Position numbers and translations under genes: made by a program
Shown: in pieces, positions 50,720 to 60,996 of the stretch
Position numbering within the stretch: the stretch's first letter is position 1
How the letters are laid out: every line of letters begins with the position of its first letter
The notes under the pieces: model-generated
Databases searched by the model: none
What the model was told of the DNA's origin: nothing
Seen by the model: the letters and a program-made list of their open reading frames with translations, nothing else
Source: Tessaracoccus defluvii
GTDB taxonomy: Bacteria > Actinomycetota > Actinomycetes > Propionibacteriales > Propionibacteriaceae
Assembly (NCBI RefSeq): GCF_014489575.1
Contig: NZ_CP060789.1
Location: 744,001 to 808,000, forward strand
Reading direction: 5' to 3'
Length of the DNA: 64,000 nt

Positions 50720-52927
50720 GTGGAAGGACCAGGCATCGAATTCACCGAGACCGTTATTGACAACGGTCGCCACGGTAAGCACACCGTCCGCTTCGAGGCG
50801 GGCGTCCTCGCTCAGCAGGCCGACGGCTCCGCCGCCGTCTACCTCGACGGCGACACCATGCTGCTGTCGGCGACGACCGCGCAGAAGACCCCGCGCGACG
50901 CCATCGACTTCTTCCCCCTGACCGTCGACGTAGAGGAGCGCATGTACGCCGCGGGTCGCATCCCCGGCTCGTTCTTCCGCCGCGAGGGTCGCCCCGGCGA
51001 GGGCGCCATCCTCGCCTGTCGCCTCATCGACCGCCCGCTGCGTCCCGCCTTCGTGAAGGGCCTGCGCAACGAGGTCCAGGTCGTCGTGACTGTCCTGTCG
51101 CTGAACCCCGCCGTCATGTACGACGTCGTCGCCATCAACGCCGCGTCGATGTCGACCCAGCTCGCCGGGCTGCCGTTCTCCGGCCCGATCGGCGGCGTCC
51201 GCGTCGCCCTGATCGGCGGCGACTGGGTCGCGTTCCCGACCATCGAGCAGATCGCCGCCTCGGCGTTCCAGATGGTCGTCGCGGGCCGCGTCCTGCCCGA
51301 CGGTGACGTCGCCATCATGATGGTCGAAGCCGGCGGCACGGAGGCCACCTGGGAGCTCGTCCGTGGCGGCGCCGTCGCCCCGACCGAGGAGATCGTCGGC
51401 CAGGGCCTCGAGGCCGCCAAGCCGTTCATCAAGCAGCTGTGCGACGCCCAGTCGGAGCTCGCGGCCAAGCTGCCTCGCGAGACCTACGACTTCCCCGTCT
51501 TCCGTGACTACCAGGACGACGTGTTCGAGGCTGTCTCGGAGCTCGCCTCCGATCGCATCGCCGAGGCCATGAAGATCGCGGGCAAGCAGGACCGTGACGA
51601 CGCCACGCACGCCATCCGGCAGGATGTCACCGAGCAGCTGGCCGAGCGCTTCGCCGGCCGCGGCAACGAGATCTCGGCCGCCCTCAAGGGCCTGACCAAG
51701 AAGATCGTGCGTCACCGCACCCTCGCCGAGCAGGTCCGCATCGACGGCCGCGGCGTCACCGACATCCGCGCCCTGTCCGCCGAGGTCGCGGTCATCCCGC
51801 GCGTGCACGGCTCCGCCCTGTTCCAGCGCGGCGAGACCCAGATCATGGGCGTCTCCACGCTGAACATGCTCGACATGGAGCAGAAGATCGACACGTTGGC
51901 GCCGGAGAAGACCAAGCGCTACATGCACAACTACAACTTCCCGCCGTTCTCGACGGGCGAGACCGGCCGCGTCGGCTCCCCGAAGCGGCGTGAGATCGGC
52001 CACGGTGCGCTCGCCGAGCGTGCGCTGATCCCCGTGCTGCCCACGCGCAACGAGTTCCCCTACGCGATCCGCCAGGTGTCCGAGGCTCTCGGCTCCAACG
52101 GCTCGACCTCCATGGGCTCGGTGTGTGCCTCGACCCTGTCGCTGCTCAACGCCGGCGTGCCGCTGAAGGCCCCCGTGGCCGGCATCGCCATGGGCCTCAT
52201 GAGCGAGGAACTGGACGGTGAGACGAAGTACGTCGCGCTGACCGACATCCTCGGCGCCGAGGATGCCCTCGGTGACATGGACTTCAAGGTCGCCGGCACG
52301 CGTGACTTCGTCACCGCCCTCCAGCTCGACACGAAGCTCAACGGCATCCCCGCCTCCGAGCTCCAGAAGGCCCTGTTGCAGGCCCGCGACGCCCGGCACA
52401 CGCTGCTCGACGTCATGGACGAGGCCATCGAGGGCCCGGACGAGATGAGCCCCTACGCGCCGCGGATCATCTCGCTGCGCATCCCGGTTGACAAGATCGG
52501 CGAGGTGATCGGCCCGAAGGGCAAGATCATCAACCAGATCCAGGACGAGACCGGCGCGAACATCGCGATCGAGGACGACGGCACCGTCTACGTCGGCGCT
52601 GAAACCGGCGAGGCGGCCGACGCGGCCGTCGCGCAGATCAACGCGATCGCCAACCCGCACATGCCCGAGAAGGGCGAGCGGTACCTCGGCACCGTCGTGA
52701 AGCTGACCAGCTTCGGCGCCTTCGTGTCGCTGCTCCCGGGCAAGGACGGCCTGCTGCACATCTCGAAGCTCCGCGCGCTGGCCGGTGGCAAGCGCGTCGA
52801 GGACGTCGAGGACGTGCTCAGCGTCGGCCAGAAGCTCCAGGTGGAGATCTCGGACATCGACGACCGCGGCAAGCTGTCGCTGGCGCCGGTGGTCGAGGAG
52901 GCCAAGGAGGAGGCCGCCGCGGAGTGA
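50720..52927 (+). CDS. pnp: polynucleotide phosphorylase
   Basis: 3'-5' phosphorolytic exoribonuclease and RNA polymerase of mRNA decay. It has 735 residues with two RNase PH domains ([39 protein letters not shown]), a helical domain between, then KH ([25 protein letters not shown]) and S1 ([26 protein letters not shown]). AAAGGAGCC precedes the GTG start. Upstream sequence contains a structured leader. Normally it follows rpsO, but here 4.4 kb of opposite-strand genes intervene. Confidence 0.96.
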   Translation: MEGPGIEFTETVIDNGRHGKHTVRFEAGVLAQQADGSAAVYLDGDTMLLSATTAQKTPRDAIDFFPLTVDVEERMYAAGRIPGSFFRREGRPGEGAILACRLIDRPLRPAFVKGLRNEVQVVVTVLSLNPAVMYDVVAINAASMSTQLAGLPFSGPIGGVRVALIGGDWVAFPTIEQIAASAFQMVVAGRVLPDGDVAIMMVEAGGTEATWELVRGGAVAPTEEIVGQGLEAAKPFIKQLCDAQSELAAKLPRETYDFPVFRDYQDDVFEAVSELASDRIAEAMKIAGKQDRDDATHAIRQDVTEQLAERFAGRGNEISAALKGLTKKIVRHRTLAEQVRIDGRGVTDIRALSAEVAVIPRVHGSALFQRGETQIMGVSTLNMLDMEQKIDTLAPEKTKRYMHNYNFPPFSTGETGRVGSPKRREIGHGALAERALIPVLPTRNEFPYAIRQVSEALGSNGSTSMGSVCASTLSLLNAGVPLKAPVAGIAMGLMSEELDGETKYVALTDILGAEDALGDMDFKVAGTRDFVTALQLDTKLNGIPASELQKALLQARDARHTLLDVMDEAIEGPDEMSPYAPRIISLRIPVDKIGEVIGPKGKIINQIQDETGANIAIEDDGTVYVGAETGEAADAAVAQINAIANPHMPEKGERYLGTVVKLTSFGAFVSLLPGKDGLLHISKLRALAGGKRVEDVEDVLSVGQKLQVEISDIDDRGKLSLAPVVEEAKEEAAAE

Positions 52928-52943
52928 CGCGGTAGCACCCACG

Positions 52944-52985
52944 ACGGCGGGCGCCGGGATCCACAGGGATCCCGGCGCCCGCCGT
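52944..52985 (+). terminator. pnp terminator (first hairpin)
   Basis: GGCGGGCGCCGGGATCC, loop ACAG and its exact complement make a 17-bp stem, extendable by 2 bp, followed by GTTTCC. Confidence 0.8.
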
Positions 52986-53002
52986 TTCCATGGTGTCCAG
53001 CG

Positions 53003-53030
53003 CCGGGCCCGGGTGCTTGCCCGGGCCTGG
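53003..53030 (+). terminator. second hairpin between pnp and dapB
   Basis: CCGGGCCCGGG and CCCGGGCCTGG (one G-U pair) around TGCTTG. With the first hairpin it forms a tandem, so dapB needs its own promoter. Confidence 0.5.
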
Positions 53031-53080
53031 TCAGGCTGGTTGACTGGGGACGACGACGGTTGAGAGGGAGCAGATAGGAC

Positions 53081-53821
53081 ATGCACGAGATCCAGGTCGG
53101 TGTCTTCGGCGTCAGCGGGAAGATGGGCAGCGAGGTCGTCCGGGCGGTGGACCGCGCAGAGGGCATGACCATCGTCGGCGGGGTGGACCTCGGGGAACCC
53201 CGCGAACAACTCGGCCGGGCGAAGGTCGCGGTGGACTTCACGCATCCTGACGCCGTGATGGGCAACATCGAGTGGTGCCTGGAGCGGGGCATCAACATGG
53301 TCATCGGCACCACGGGCTTCACGCAGGAGCGACTCGAGACGGTCCGCGGTCTCCTGGACGCGCACCCCGGTGTCGGCGTTCTCATCGCCTCGAACTTCTC
53401 CATCGGCGCCATCCTGATGATGCAGTTCGCCGCCAAGGCGGCCCCGTTCTACCCGTCCGTCGAGATCATCGAACTGCACCACCCGAACAAGGCTGACGCC
53501 CCGTCCGGCACGGCCGCGACGACCGCGCGTCGGGTGGGCGCGGCCCGCGACGCGGCGGGCCTGGGGCCGGTCCCCGATGCCACCGTGCACGACGCAGGAG
53601 CCCGCGGCGCCGTGGTCGACGGCGTCCACATCCACGGCGTGCGCCTGCAGGGCCTCGTGGCCCACCAGGAGGTGCTGCTCGGCACCCACGGCGAGACGCT
53701 GACGATCCGGCACGACTCGTTCGACAGGGTCTCCTTCATGCCCGGCGTCGTCGCCGCCATCCGCCACGTCGTCGACCACCCCGGGCTCACCCTCGAGATG
53801 GAGCAGGTGCTCGGCATCTGA
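53081..53821 (+). CDS. dapB: 4-hydroxy-tetrahydrodipicolinate reductase
   Basis: Lysine and meso-diaminopimelate pathway enzyme, NAD(P)H-dependent. It has 246 residues: Rossmann start VGVFGVSGKMGSEVVRAV, VIGTTGFT, ASNFSIGA and the substrate motif EIIELHHPNKADAPSGTA with its catalytic His/Lys. GAGAGGGAG lies upstream of the ATG. Confidence 0.96.
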   Translation: MHEIQVGVFGVSGKMGSEVVRAVDRAEGMTIVGGVDLGEPREQLGRAKVAVDFTHPDAVMGNIEWCLERGINMVIGTTGFTQERLETVRGLLDAHPGVGVLIASNFSIGAILMMQFAAKAAPFYPSVEIIELHHPNKADAPSGTAATTARRVGAARDAAGLGPVPDATVHDAGARGAVVDGVHIHGVRLQGLVAHQEVLLGTHGETLTIRHDSFDRVSFMPGVVAAIRHVVDHPGLTLEMEQVLGI

Positions 53822-53842
53822 CCGGGCGCCCGAGGAATGGTC

Positions 53843-55294
53843 ATGGACACCGAATCGCTCCTGGCCCGCGTGCCGGTCGGACAGTTCATCGGCGGCCGGT
53901 TCCGGCCGTCCCGGGACACGTTCGCCGTCCGTAACCCGGCCAGCGGCGCCGTCATCGCCCGCGTCGGGGACGGCGACCAGGAGGACGCCAGGGCCGCCCT
54001 CGACGCCGCCTGCGCCGCGGGACCCGCCTGGGCTTCCACTGAGCCCCGCCACCGCGCAGAGATCCTGCGCCGTGCCTTCGAGCTGATCCTCGAACGCGGC
54101 GACGACTTCGCCGCGCTCATGACCCTGGAGATGGGCAAGCCGCTGGCCGAGTCGCGCGGCGAGGTCGCCTACGGGGCCGAGTTCTTCCGCTGGTTCGCGG
54201 AGGAGACGTGCCGCGTGGAGGGGCGCTGGACCACCGCGCCGTCGGGTAGCAACCGCCTGCTGACCATGAAGCAGCCCGTCGGCCCCGTGTACGCCATCAC
54301 CCCGTGGAACTTTCCGCTGGCCATGGGCACCCGCAAGCTCGGTCCGGCGCTCGCCGCGGGCTGCACCGCCGTCATCAAACCGGCCCAGCTCACCCCGCTC
54401 ACGATGCTGTACCTGATGGCGACCCTGCGCGACGCGGGCGTCCCCGATGGCGTCGTGAACTGCATCACCTCGACCGACTCCGGGGCCGTCTCCGCACCCA
54501 TCCTGACCGATCCCCGGCTCCGGAAGCTCACATTCACGGGTTCCACGGAGGTGGGTCGCGCGCTCCTGCGGCAGGCCGCAGACGGTGTGCTGCGCACGTC
54601 GATGGAGCTCGGCGGCAACGCGCCCTTCCTGGTGCTGGGCGACGCAGACGTGGACGCCGCCGTCGCCGGGGCCATGCCCGCCAAGTTCCGCAACAACGGG
54701 GAGGCCTGCACGGCCGCGAACCGGTTCTACGTGCACCGCGACCGCGTCGACGAGTTCACCTCCAAGCTGGTCGCCGCGGTCGAGGGCCTCGTCGTCGGCG
54801 ACGGCATGGTCGAAACGACGACGCTCGGCCCGCTGATCGACGACGCCGCCGTCGCCAAGGTGACGCGGCTGGTGGACGACGCCGTGGCGAAGGGTGCGCG
54901 CGTGCTGACCGGCGGGGGAGCTCCTGAGCGTCCCGGACACTTCTACCGCCCCACGGTGCTCACGGACGTCCCCCGCGACGCCGACGTGCTGCGGGAGGAG
55001 ATCTTCGGCCCCGTGGCGCCGATCGTCACGGTCGACGGCGACGAGGAGGCCATCGCCCTGGCCAACGACTCCGAGTTCGGCCTGATGGCCTACGTGTACT
55101 CCCGCGACATCGGCCGCGTCGTCCGCGCGGCCGAAAGGCTCGAGAGCGGGATGGTGGCGGTCAACACAGGCGTCGTGTCGAACCCGGCCGCCCCGTTCGG
55201 GGGAGTGAAGGCCTCGGGCCTGGGCCGCGAGGGCTCCCACGAGGGGCTGGACGAGTACCTGGAGACCAAGTACCTCGGCATCAGCCTGGAGTGA
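53843..55294 (+). CDS. NAD(P)-dependent succinate-semialdehyde dehydrogenase-like aldehyde dehydrogenase
   Basis: Aldehyde dehydrogenase superfamily enzyme of 483 residues. Cofactor motif ITPWNFPLAMGTRK, FTGSTEVGRALL, catalytic Glu in SMELGGNAPFLVLGDADVD, Cys nucleophile in NNGEACTAANRF, and EEIFGPVAPIVT. The EACTA and LGGNAP variants place it in the GabD (succinate semialdehyde) group. ATG 53843 is chosen over 53837 because GAGGA then has 6-nt spacing. The stop abuts the stop of the convergent GNAT gene without a gap. No GABA transaminase gene adjoins it. Confidence 0.86.
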   Translation: MDTESLLARVPVGQFIGGRFRPSRDTFAVRNPASGAVIARVGDGDQEDARAALDAACAAGPAWASTEPRHRAEILRRAFELILERGDDFAALMTLEMGKPLAESRGEVAYGAEFFRWFAEETCRVEGRWTTAPSGSNRLLTMKQPVGPVYAITPWNFPLAMGTRKLGPALAAGCTAVIKPAQLTPLTMLYLMATLRDAGVPDGVVNCITSTDSGAVSAPILTDPRLRKLTFTGSTEVGRALLRQAADGVLRTSMELGGNAPFLVLGDADVDAAVAGAMPAKFRNNGEACTAANRFYVHRDRVDEFTSKLVAAVEGLVVGDGMVETTTLGPLIDDAAVAKVTRLVDDAVAKGARVLTGGGAPERPGHFYRPTVLTDVPRDADVLREEIFGPVAPIVTVDGDEEAIALANDSEFGLMAYVYSRDIGRVVRAAERLESGMVAVNTGVVSNPAAPFGGVKASGLGREGSHEGLDEYLETKYLGISLE

Positions 55295-55824
55295 TCAGTC
55301 GGCCGCGATGCGGGTGTGCAGCCGCACCAGCTTGACGTGCTCGCCGTCCTCGTCGACGCCCACCTCCTGGTGCGCGCCGTCGGCGGCCCAGCCGCAGCCC
55401 ACGAGAAAGGACCGCAGGGCGTCGTCGGCCGCGCGCGCCCAGAACACCGCGACCTCGAAGCCGTCGGTGCGCAGCGTGTCGACCGCGGCGTTCATGAGCC
55501 GTGAGCCGTGCCCCTTCCTGCGGTGCTTCGGGTCGACGATGAACTCGGCGATCGTGCCGTCGGCGTTCTCACGGTCCGGCTCCCCGCTGGGGCCCGTGAC
55601 GGCGAAGCCGACCACCCCCGCGTCGCCGACGGCGACCAGCACCCTGCAGTGGGCCAGCGGCGGCTTCACGATGGCCTCGTGCCAGGCACGGGTGGCCACG
55701 TCGGCGGGCACCGCGGAGAGCGCCTCCGGGGGCATGCCGGCCTCGGCCCAGGCCCGACGCTGGATGCGTGCGATGTCGACCGCCTCAGCGGGCAGGGCGA
55801 GACGGACGGAGTCGATGGGGGCAT
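55295..55824 (-). CDS. GNAT family N-acetyltransferase (frame broken at 55817-55821)
   Basis: GNAT protein of about 176 residues when repaired. Core motif AEFIVDPKHRRKGHGSRLMNAAV (acetyl-CoA loop RRKGHGS), then EVAVFWARAADDALRSFLVGCGW. A shorter internal ATG at 55735 misses the first strand. Reading upstream gives IDSVRLALPAEAVDIARIQR, the expected GNAT beginning, but it reaches the likely ATG at 55824 only after adding one G to the GGGGG at 55817-55821. TAGAGT lies 7 nt before that ATG, which supports it as the real start. The substrate is unknown. Confidence 0.78.
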
Positions 55825-55831
55825 GGGCCCC

Positions 55832-55837
55832 ACTCTA
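55832..55837 (-). promoter_or_regulatory. -10 box for the GNAT gene (leaderless)
   Basis: TAGAGT on the minus strand, 7 nt before the ATG at 55824. Confidence 0.55.
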
Positions 55838-55842
55838 TCCAC

Positions 55843-55848
55843 TAGCCT
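55843..55848 (+). promoter_or_regulatory. -10 box for rnj (leaderless)
   Basis: TAGCCT ends 7 nt before the ATG at 55856; it lies 5 nt from the divergent GNAT -10 box. Confidence 0.55.
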
Positions 55849-55855
55849 GGCACCC

Positions 55856-57531
55856 ATGACAGACGCGCAGACCCCACCCAAGCTGGCTCCGGGAACCCTG
55901 CGGGTGATCCCGCTGGGCGGGCTCGGCGACGTTGGTCGCAACATGACCGCCTTCGAGATCGACGGTCAGATCGCCCTGGTCGACTGCGGCGTGTTGTTCC
56001 CCGAGGACCACCACCCCGGCGTCGACCTGATCCTCCCCGCCCTCGACTACCTGGACGACCGGCTCGACGACATCGTCGCGCTGGTGCTCACCCACGGCCA
56101 CGAGGACCACATCGGCGCCGTCCCGTACCTCCTGAAGCGCCGAAACGACATCCCCGTCTACGGCTCCAAGCTGACGCTGGCGTTCGTCGCCGGGAAGCTG
56201 CGGGAGCACCGGATCCGCGAGTTCACCCTCGACGCGGTCGAGGAGGGCGAGATCCTGGAGATCGGCAACTTCGACTTCGAGTTCCTGGCCGTCAACCACT
56301 CCATCCCCGACGCGCTGGCCGTCGCGATCCGCACCAAGGCCGGCCTCGTGCTTCACACCGGCGACTTCAAGATGGACCAGCTGCCGCTCGACGGCCGCAT
56401 CACCGACCTGCGCGGCTTCGCCCGCCTCGGCGACGAGGGCGTCGACCTGTTCATGGCCGACTCCACCAACGCGGAGGTGCCCGGCTTCACCACCCCGAGA
56501 AGGACGTGGTGCCCGCCATCGAACGCGTCTTCGACGCGGCCAAGGGCAAGCTGATCGTGGCCTGCTTCGCCTCGCACGTGCACCGCGTCCAGCAGGTGCT
56601 CGACATGGCCGTCAAGCATGACCGCAAGGTCGTCTACGTGGGCCGCTCCATGGTCCGCAACATGGCGACGGCCCGCGACCTCGGCTACCTGCACGTGCCC
56701 GCCGGCACCCTGATCGAACTCAAGGAGATCGACCGGTACCCGGTGGACAAGGTCGTGATCGTCTCCACCGGTTCGCAGGGCGAGCCGATGGCGGCGCTGA
56801 GCCGCATCGCGAACCGCGAGCACCCCGTCATCGAGGTCGGCAAGGGCGACACGGTGCTGCTGGCCAGCTCGCTGATCCCCGGCAACGAGAACTCCGTCTA
56901 CCGGGTCATCAACGGCCTGACGAGGCTCGGCGCCAACGTCGTGCACAAGGGCAACGCGCTCGTGCACGTCTCCGGCCACGCCTCCGCAGGCGAACTGCTC
57001 TACTGCTACAACATCCTGCGGCCCCGCAACGCCATGCCGATCCACGGCGAGGTGCGTCACCTGGTGGCCAACGGCAAGCTCGCAGAGCAGACGGGCGTCC
57101 CGAGCGAGCGCGTCATCGTGGCCGGCGACGGCGACGTCATCGATCTGAAGGCGGGGATCGCGAAGAAGGTCGGCTCCATCGACGCGAGCTACATCTTCGT
57201 CGACGGCTCCACGGTCGGTGACATCTCCGAGTCGATCATGGACCGCCGGATCCTCGGCGAGGAGGGCTTCATCTCGGTCATCACCGTCGTCGATCTCCAC
57301 AACCGCAGGATCGTCTCCGGACCCGAGATCCAGGCCCGCGGCATCGCTGAGGGTGACTCGGTCTTCGAGGATGTGCGCACCAGAACGGCCGACGCGCTCA
57401 CGACCGCGATGCGCGACGGCGTCGACGACGCCTACCGTCTGCAGCAGGTCACCCGGCGCACGGTGGGGCAGTGGGCCTCGAAGTCGCTGCGTCGTCGTCC
57501 GATGATCGTTCCCGTCGTGGTGACCACATAG
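55856..57531 (+). CDS. rnj: ribonuclease J (frame broken near 56493-56497)
   Basis: Metallo-beta-lactamase/beta-CASP ribonuclease with 5'-3' exo- and endonuclease activity. About 558 residues when repaired. VIPLGGLGDVGRNMTAFE, zinc motif LTHGHEDHIGAVPYLL, VNHSIPDALA, HTGDFKMD and MADSTNAEVPGFT in the first frame; AIERVFDAAKGKLIVACFASHVHRVQ, STGSQGEPMAALSR, HVSGHAS and PIHGEVRHL in the second. One extra C in CCCC at 56493-56496 joins them (TTPEKDVVPAIERVF). The GTG/ATG choice is fixed by a -10 box 7 nt before ATG 55856. Together with pnp it covers both directions of RNA decay. Confidence 0.94.
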
Positions 57532-57543
57532 CCGGCGTCCGGT

Positions 57544-57572
57544 TTGACCGCGTACCCGCGGCCACGTAAAGT
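57544..57572 (+). promoter_or_regulatory. rplU-rpmA promoter
   Basis: TTGACC, 17-nt spacer, TAAAGT: close to consensus. The predicted leader of about 78 nt is unusually AT-rich for this window and ends with GAAGGTAGG before the GTG. Confidence 0.75.
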
Positions 57573-57655
57573 AGTCCATCGGTGCTTTGCCCCCTTGTTT
57601 CATGACGGGATGGGCAGCCAATTGACTTTTGTAATGAAACGAAGGTAGGTCAGTC

Positions 57656-57964
57656 GTGTACGCGATCGTGCGCAACGGTGGCCGTCAGCACAAGGTAGCT
57701 GTCGGCGACGTCCTGGACATCGATCTGGTGTCCGAAGAGGTCGGCGGTACCGTCACCCTGCAGCCGCTGCTGCTGGTCGACGGCGACAAGATCACCTCTG
57801 ACGCCAAGGGCCTCGGCAAGGTGAGTGTCACCGCCGAGGTTCTGGGTGAGATCAAGGGTCCGAAGATCCGGATCCTGAAGTACAAGAACAAGACCGGCTA
57901 TAAGAAGCGCCAGGGGCACCGTCAGCGGTACACCCAGGTCAAGTTCACCGGAATCAAGGCCTGA
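57656..57964 (+). CDS. rplU: 50S ribosomal protein L21
   Basis: It has 102 residues. [24 protein letters not shown] and the C-terminal [19 protein letters not shown] are typical. The GTG start follows an AAGGTAGG ribosome site. rpmA is 12 nt downstream. Confidence 0.97.
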   Translation: MYAIVRNGGRQHKVAVGDVLDIDLVSEEVGGTVTLQPLLLVDGDKITSDAKGLGKVSVTAEVLGEIKGPKIRILKYKNKTGYKKRQGHRQRYTQVKFTGIKA

Positions 57965-57976
57965 GGAGAGTAAGAC

Positions 57977-58231
57977 ATGGCAACCAAGAAGGGCGCGTCC
58001 TCGACGCGCAACGGTCGTGATTCCAACGCTCAGCGCCTCGGCGTGAAGCGCTTCGGTGGCCAGGCTGTCGGCGCGGGCGAGATCCTCGTGCGTCAGCGTG
58101 GCACCCACTTCCACCCGGGTGACGGCGTCGGCCGCGGCAAGGACGACACCCTGTTCGCGCTGGTCGAGGGCCAGGTGGAGTTCGGCGTGAAGCGCGGTCG
58201 CCGCGTGGTCAACGTCGTCTCCGCCGCCTGA
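57977..58231 (+). CDS. rpmA: 50S ribosomal protein L27
   Basis: It has 84 residues, starting [20 protein letters not shown]; the basic N-terminus reaches the peptidyl transferase centre. [25 protein letters not shown] is conserved. There is no Firmicute-type N-terminal cleavage extension. GAGGAG precedes the ATG. Confidence 0.97.
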   Translation: MATKKGASSTRNGRDSNAQRLGVKRFGGQAVGAGEILVRQRGTHFHPGDGVGRGKDDTLFALVEGQVEFGVKRGRRVVNVVSAA

Positions 58232-58251
58232 GGCACACCAAGAGACACCAT

Positions 58252-58290
58252 CGGCTGAGGCCCGTCCCGTACTGGGGCGGGCCTCAGCCG
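58252..58290 (+). terminator. rplU-rpmA terminator
   Basis: CGGCTGAGGCCCGTCCC pairs over 17 bp (one G-U) with the arm ending at 58290, around a 5-nt loop, followed by GTTCT. It separates the ribosomal genes from obg. Confidence 0.75.
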
Positions 58291-58337
58291 GTTCTCCGTG
58301 GCACGCTCACGAACGGGGGAACCACGGCGCTGGCCGG

Positions 58338-58343
58338 TAGACT
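58338..58343 (+). promoter_or_regulatory. -10 box for obg
   Basis: TAGACT ends 9 nt before the ATG at 58353, a near-leaderless spacing. Confidence 0.5.
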
Positions 58344-58352
58344 GGCCGCGCT

Positions 58353-59852
58353 ATGGCTATTCCTTCCTTCGTAGACCGCGTCAAGCTGACCGTCCAGGCC
58401 GGCAACGGCGGGCACGGCTGCGCCTCCGTCCACCGCGAAAAATTCAAGCCGCTCGGCGGCCCCGACGGCGGCAACGGCGGCGAGGGCGGTTCCGTCGTCC
58501 TGCGTGTCGACGACTCGCTGTCCACCCTGGTCGACTACCACCGTCAATCGGTGCGGAAGGCGACCAACGGCCAACCGGGCAAGGGTGACATGCAGCACGG
58601 CCCGCGTGGCGAGAGCATCGTGCTGGCCGTGCCGACCGGCACCGTCGTCACCGATGCGACCACCGGCGAGGTCCTCGCCGACCTGACCGTCGACGGCTCG
58701 GAACTGGTCGTCGCCCGCGGAGGCCGCGGCGGACTCGGCAACGCGGCGCTCGCGACCGCGGCCAGGAAGGCGCCCGGCTTCGCCCTGCTCGGCGAGGAGG
58801 GCGAATCCCGCGTCATCCAGCTTGAGCTGAAGGTCGTCGCAGACGTCGGCCTCGTCGGGTTCCCGTCCGCCGGCAAGTCGTCGCTGATCGCCGCGATCTC
58901 CAGGGCGAGGCCGAAGATCGCCGACTACCCGTTCACCACGCTGGTGCCCAACCTGGGGGTGGTCCTCGCGGGTGAGGTCACCTACACCGTCGCCGACGTG
59001 CCCGGCCTCATCGAGGGGGCCTCGGAGGGACGCGGCCTCGGCTTCGACTTCCTGCGCCACATCGAGCGCTGCCAGGCCATCGTGCACGTCATCGACCTGG
59101 GCACCTACGAGCCCGGCAGGGACCCGGTCAGCGACCTCGAGATCATCGAGGCCGAGCTGGCCGCCCACGGTGGGCTCGAGGACCGGCACCGGCTGATCGC
59201 GCTGAACAAGGTGGACCTGCCGGACGCGCACGAGATGGCGGCCATCGCGCGCGAGGAACTCCAGCGCTTCGGTCACCCGATCTTCGAGATCTCGACCAAG
59301 ACCGGCGAGGGCCTGAACGCGCTGAAGTTCGCGATGGCCGACGTCGTCGCCAAGCGTCGCGCCGAGCTTCCGCCGGCCGCACCCGCGCAGGTGCTGCGTC
59401 CGCGGCCGGTCGGTTCCCGCCGCGGCTCCCAGGCCGAGCCCGATTTCACCATCGTGAAGAAGGGGGACGGCGAGGGCGGCTTCATCTGGCGCGTGCGCGG
59501 CGAGAAGCCCGAGCGCTGGATCCGGCAGACCGACTTCAACAACGCGGAGGCCGTCGGCTACCTGGCCGACCGGTTCACCCGGCTCGGCATCGAGACGAAG
59601 CTGCTGGAGATCGGTGCCCGTCCCGGCGATGCCGTCGCGATCGGCGGCGAGGACGCCGTCGTCTTCGACTTCGCGCCGCAGATCGAGTCCGGCGCCGAGA
59701 TCCTGGCCCGCCGCGGCGAGGACACACGTCTGGAGACCGAGCGTCCTGCCGCGACGCGACGCAAGCGCATGGACGCGGAGTACCACGCGGCGAAGGCAGC
59801 AGGCATCGACTTCGCGACCTCGGGATATGAGGCCGAGGACGAGGAAGGGTGA
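58353..59852 (+). CDS. obg: GTPase Obg/CgtA
   Basis: Essential GTPase of late 50S assembly and stress response. It has 499 residues: glycine-rich Obg fold (1-158; [33 protein letters not shown]), G domain ([43 protein letters not shown] with the usual DxPG, NKVDLP), then an OCT domain and an acidic C-terminal tail. It overlaps proB (GTGA). Confidence 0.96.
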   Translation: MAIPSFVDRVKLTVQAGNGGHGCASVHREKFKPLGGPDGGNGGEGGSVVLRVDDSLSTLVDYHRQSVRKATNGQPGKGDMQHGPRGESIVLAVPTGTVVTDATTGEVLADLTVDGSELVVARGGRGGLGNAALATAARKAPGFALLGEEGESRVIQLELKVVADVGLVGFPSAGKSSLIAAISRARPKIADYPFTTLVPNLGVVLAGEVTYTVADVPGLIEGASEGRGLGFDFLRHIERCQAIVHVIDLGTYEPGRDPVSDLEIIEAELAAHGGLEDRHRLIALNKVDLPDAHEMAAIAREELQRFGHPIFEISTKTGEGLNALKFAMADVVAKRRAELPPAAPAQVLRPRPVGSRRGSQAEPDFTIVKKGDGEGGFIWRVRGEKPERWIRQTDFNNAEAVGYLADRFTRLGIETKLLEIGARPGDAVAIGGEDAVVFDFAPQIESGAEILARRGEDTRLETERPAATRRKRMDAEYHAAKAAGIDFATSGYEAEDEEG

Positions 59853-60943
59853 GGCCGCAGATCGCCGAGGCCCGTCGCGTCGTCGTCAAGGTCGGGTCCT
59901 CGTCGCTGACGGGCGCTGACGGCAGGCTCGACACGGCCCGGGTGGACGAGCTGGCCCGGCTGCTGTCCGGCCTGCAGGCACGGGGCTCCCGCGTGGTGCT
60001 GGTCACCTCGGGCGCCATCGCCGCGGCCATCGGCCCGCTGGGCCTGCGCCGCCGCCCGCGCGACCTCGAGACCCAGCAGGCCGCGGCCGCGGTGGGGCAG
60101 GGGCTGCTCATCCGCGCCTACAGCGACGCGTTCGCCGAGCACGGCGTGCAGGTCGCCCAGCTGCTGCTGACTGTCGAGGACGTGCTGCGCCCCAGCACCT
60201 ACCGCAACGCGCTGAACACCATCTCGCGGCTGTTCCGGCTCGGGGTCGTGCCGATCGTCAACGAGAACGACACGGTGGCGACGCACGAGATCCGCTTCGG
60301 CGACAACGACCGCCTCGCCGCGCTGATCGCGCACCTGGTGCGTGCCGATGCGCTGTTCCTGATGAGCGACGTCGACGGCCTGTACACGGCTCACCCGGAC
60401 ACCCCCGGCGCAGAGCGGATCTCCCGCGTCGACGACATCTCGAAGCTCGCGGTCGACACGTCACGCGTGGGCTCCAAGGTGGGCACCGGTGGCATGCGCA
60501 CCAAGGTCATCGCCGCGGACATCGCCACGCAGGCGGGGGTCTCCGTCGTCCTCGGGCACGCCGACCAGCTCGAGGCCGCACTGGCCGGTGAGGATGTCGG
60601 CACGCTGTTCCCGCCGCGGAAGAAGCGCCGGCCCCGGCGACTGCTGTGGCTGGCGTTCGCGGCCGAGCCGCGCGGCTGGCTGCATGTGGACGAGGGCGCG
60701 GCGCGGGCCCTCATCCGCCGTCACGCCTCGCTGCTGGCGGCGGGGATCCGCGAGGTGAAGGGCACCTTCGCCGAGGGGGAGCCCGTGGAGATCATCGGCC
60801 CCGACGGCGCCGTCATCGGCCGGGGTTTCGTGGGCTGCTCCAGCGCCGAGCTGACCACCGAGCTGGGGCATTCGAGTGACGAGGCCGGCCACGGGCATCA
60901 GCGTCCGGTGATCCACCGCGACCACATGATGCTGGCCGACTGA
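59849..60943 (+). CDS. proB: glutamate 5-kinase
   Basis: First step of proline synthesis (glutamate to glutamyl 5-phosphate). It has 364 residues: amino acid kinase domain with [61 protein letters not shown], and a C-terminal PUA domain (about 275-355). The GTG start overlaps the obg stop. proA lies 670 bp downstream, separated by a PQ-loop gene. Confidence 0.95.
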   Translation: MRPQIAEARRVVVKVGSSSLTGADGRLDTARVDELARLLSGLQARGSRVVLVTSGAIAAAIGPLGLRRRPRDLETQQAAAAVGQGLLIRAYSDAFAEHGVQVAQLLLTVEDVLRPSTYRNALNTISRLFRLGVVPIVNENDTVATHEIRFGDNDRLAALIAHLVRADALFLMSDVDGLYTAHPDTPGAERISRVDDISKLAVDTSRVGSKVGTGGMRTKVIAADIATQAGVSVVLGHADQLEAALAGEDVGTLFPPRKKRRPRRLLWLAFAAEPRGWLHVDEGAARALIRRHASLLAAGIREVKGTFAEGEPVEIIGPDGAVIGRGFVGCSSAELTTELGHSSDEAGHGHQRPVIHRDHMMLAD

Positions 60944-60984
60944 CGCGCAACCGACCCGATGCTGTTCAAACCGGTTTCACCACC

Positions 60985-60990
60985 TAGGCT
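60985..60990 (+). promoter_or_regulatory. -10 box for the PQ-loop gene (leaderless)
   Basis: TAGGCT ends 6 nt before the GTG at 60997. Confidence 0.55.
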
Positions 60991-60996
60991 GAGCGC

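Noticed and set aside
50396..55240. 1614-codon open frame on the minus strand across pnp, dapB and the aldehyde dehydrogenase
   Set aside because: It is antisense to three genes with clear family motifs; high GC at third codon positions keeps the opposite frame open. The translation is low-complexity and matches no domain.
57622..57645. TTGACT in the rplU leader as a second promoter
   Set aside because: No -10 at suitable spacing before the GTG; the region is better explained as a leader with the ribosome site.
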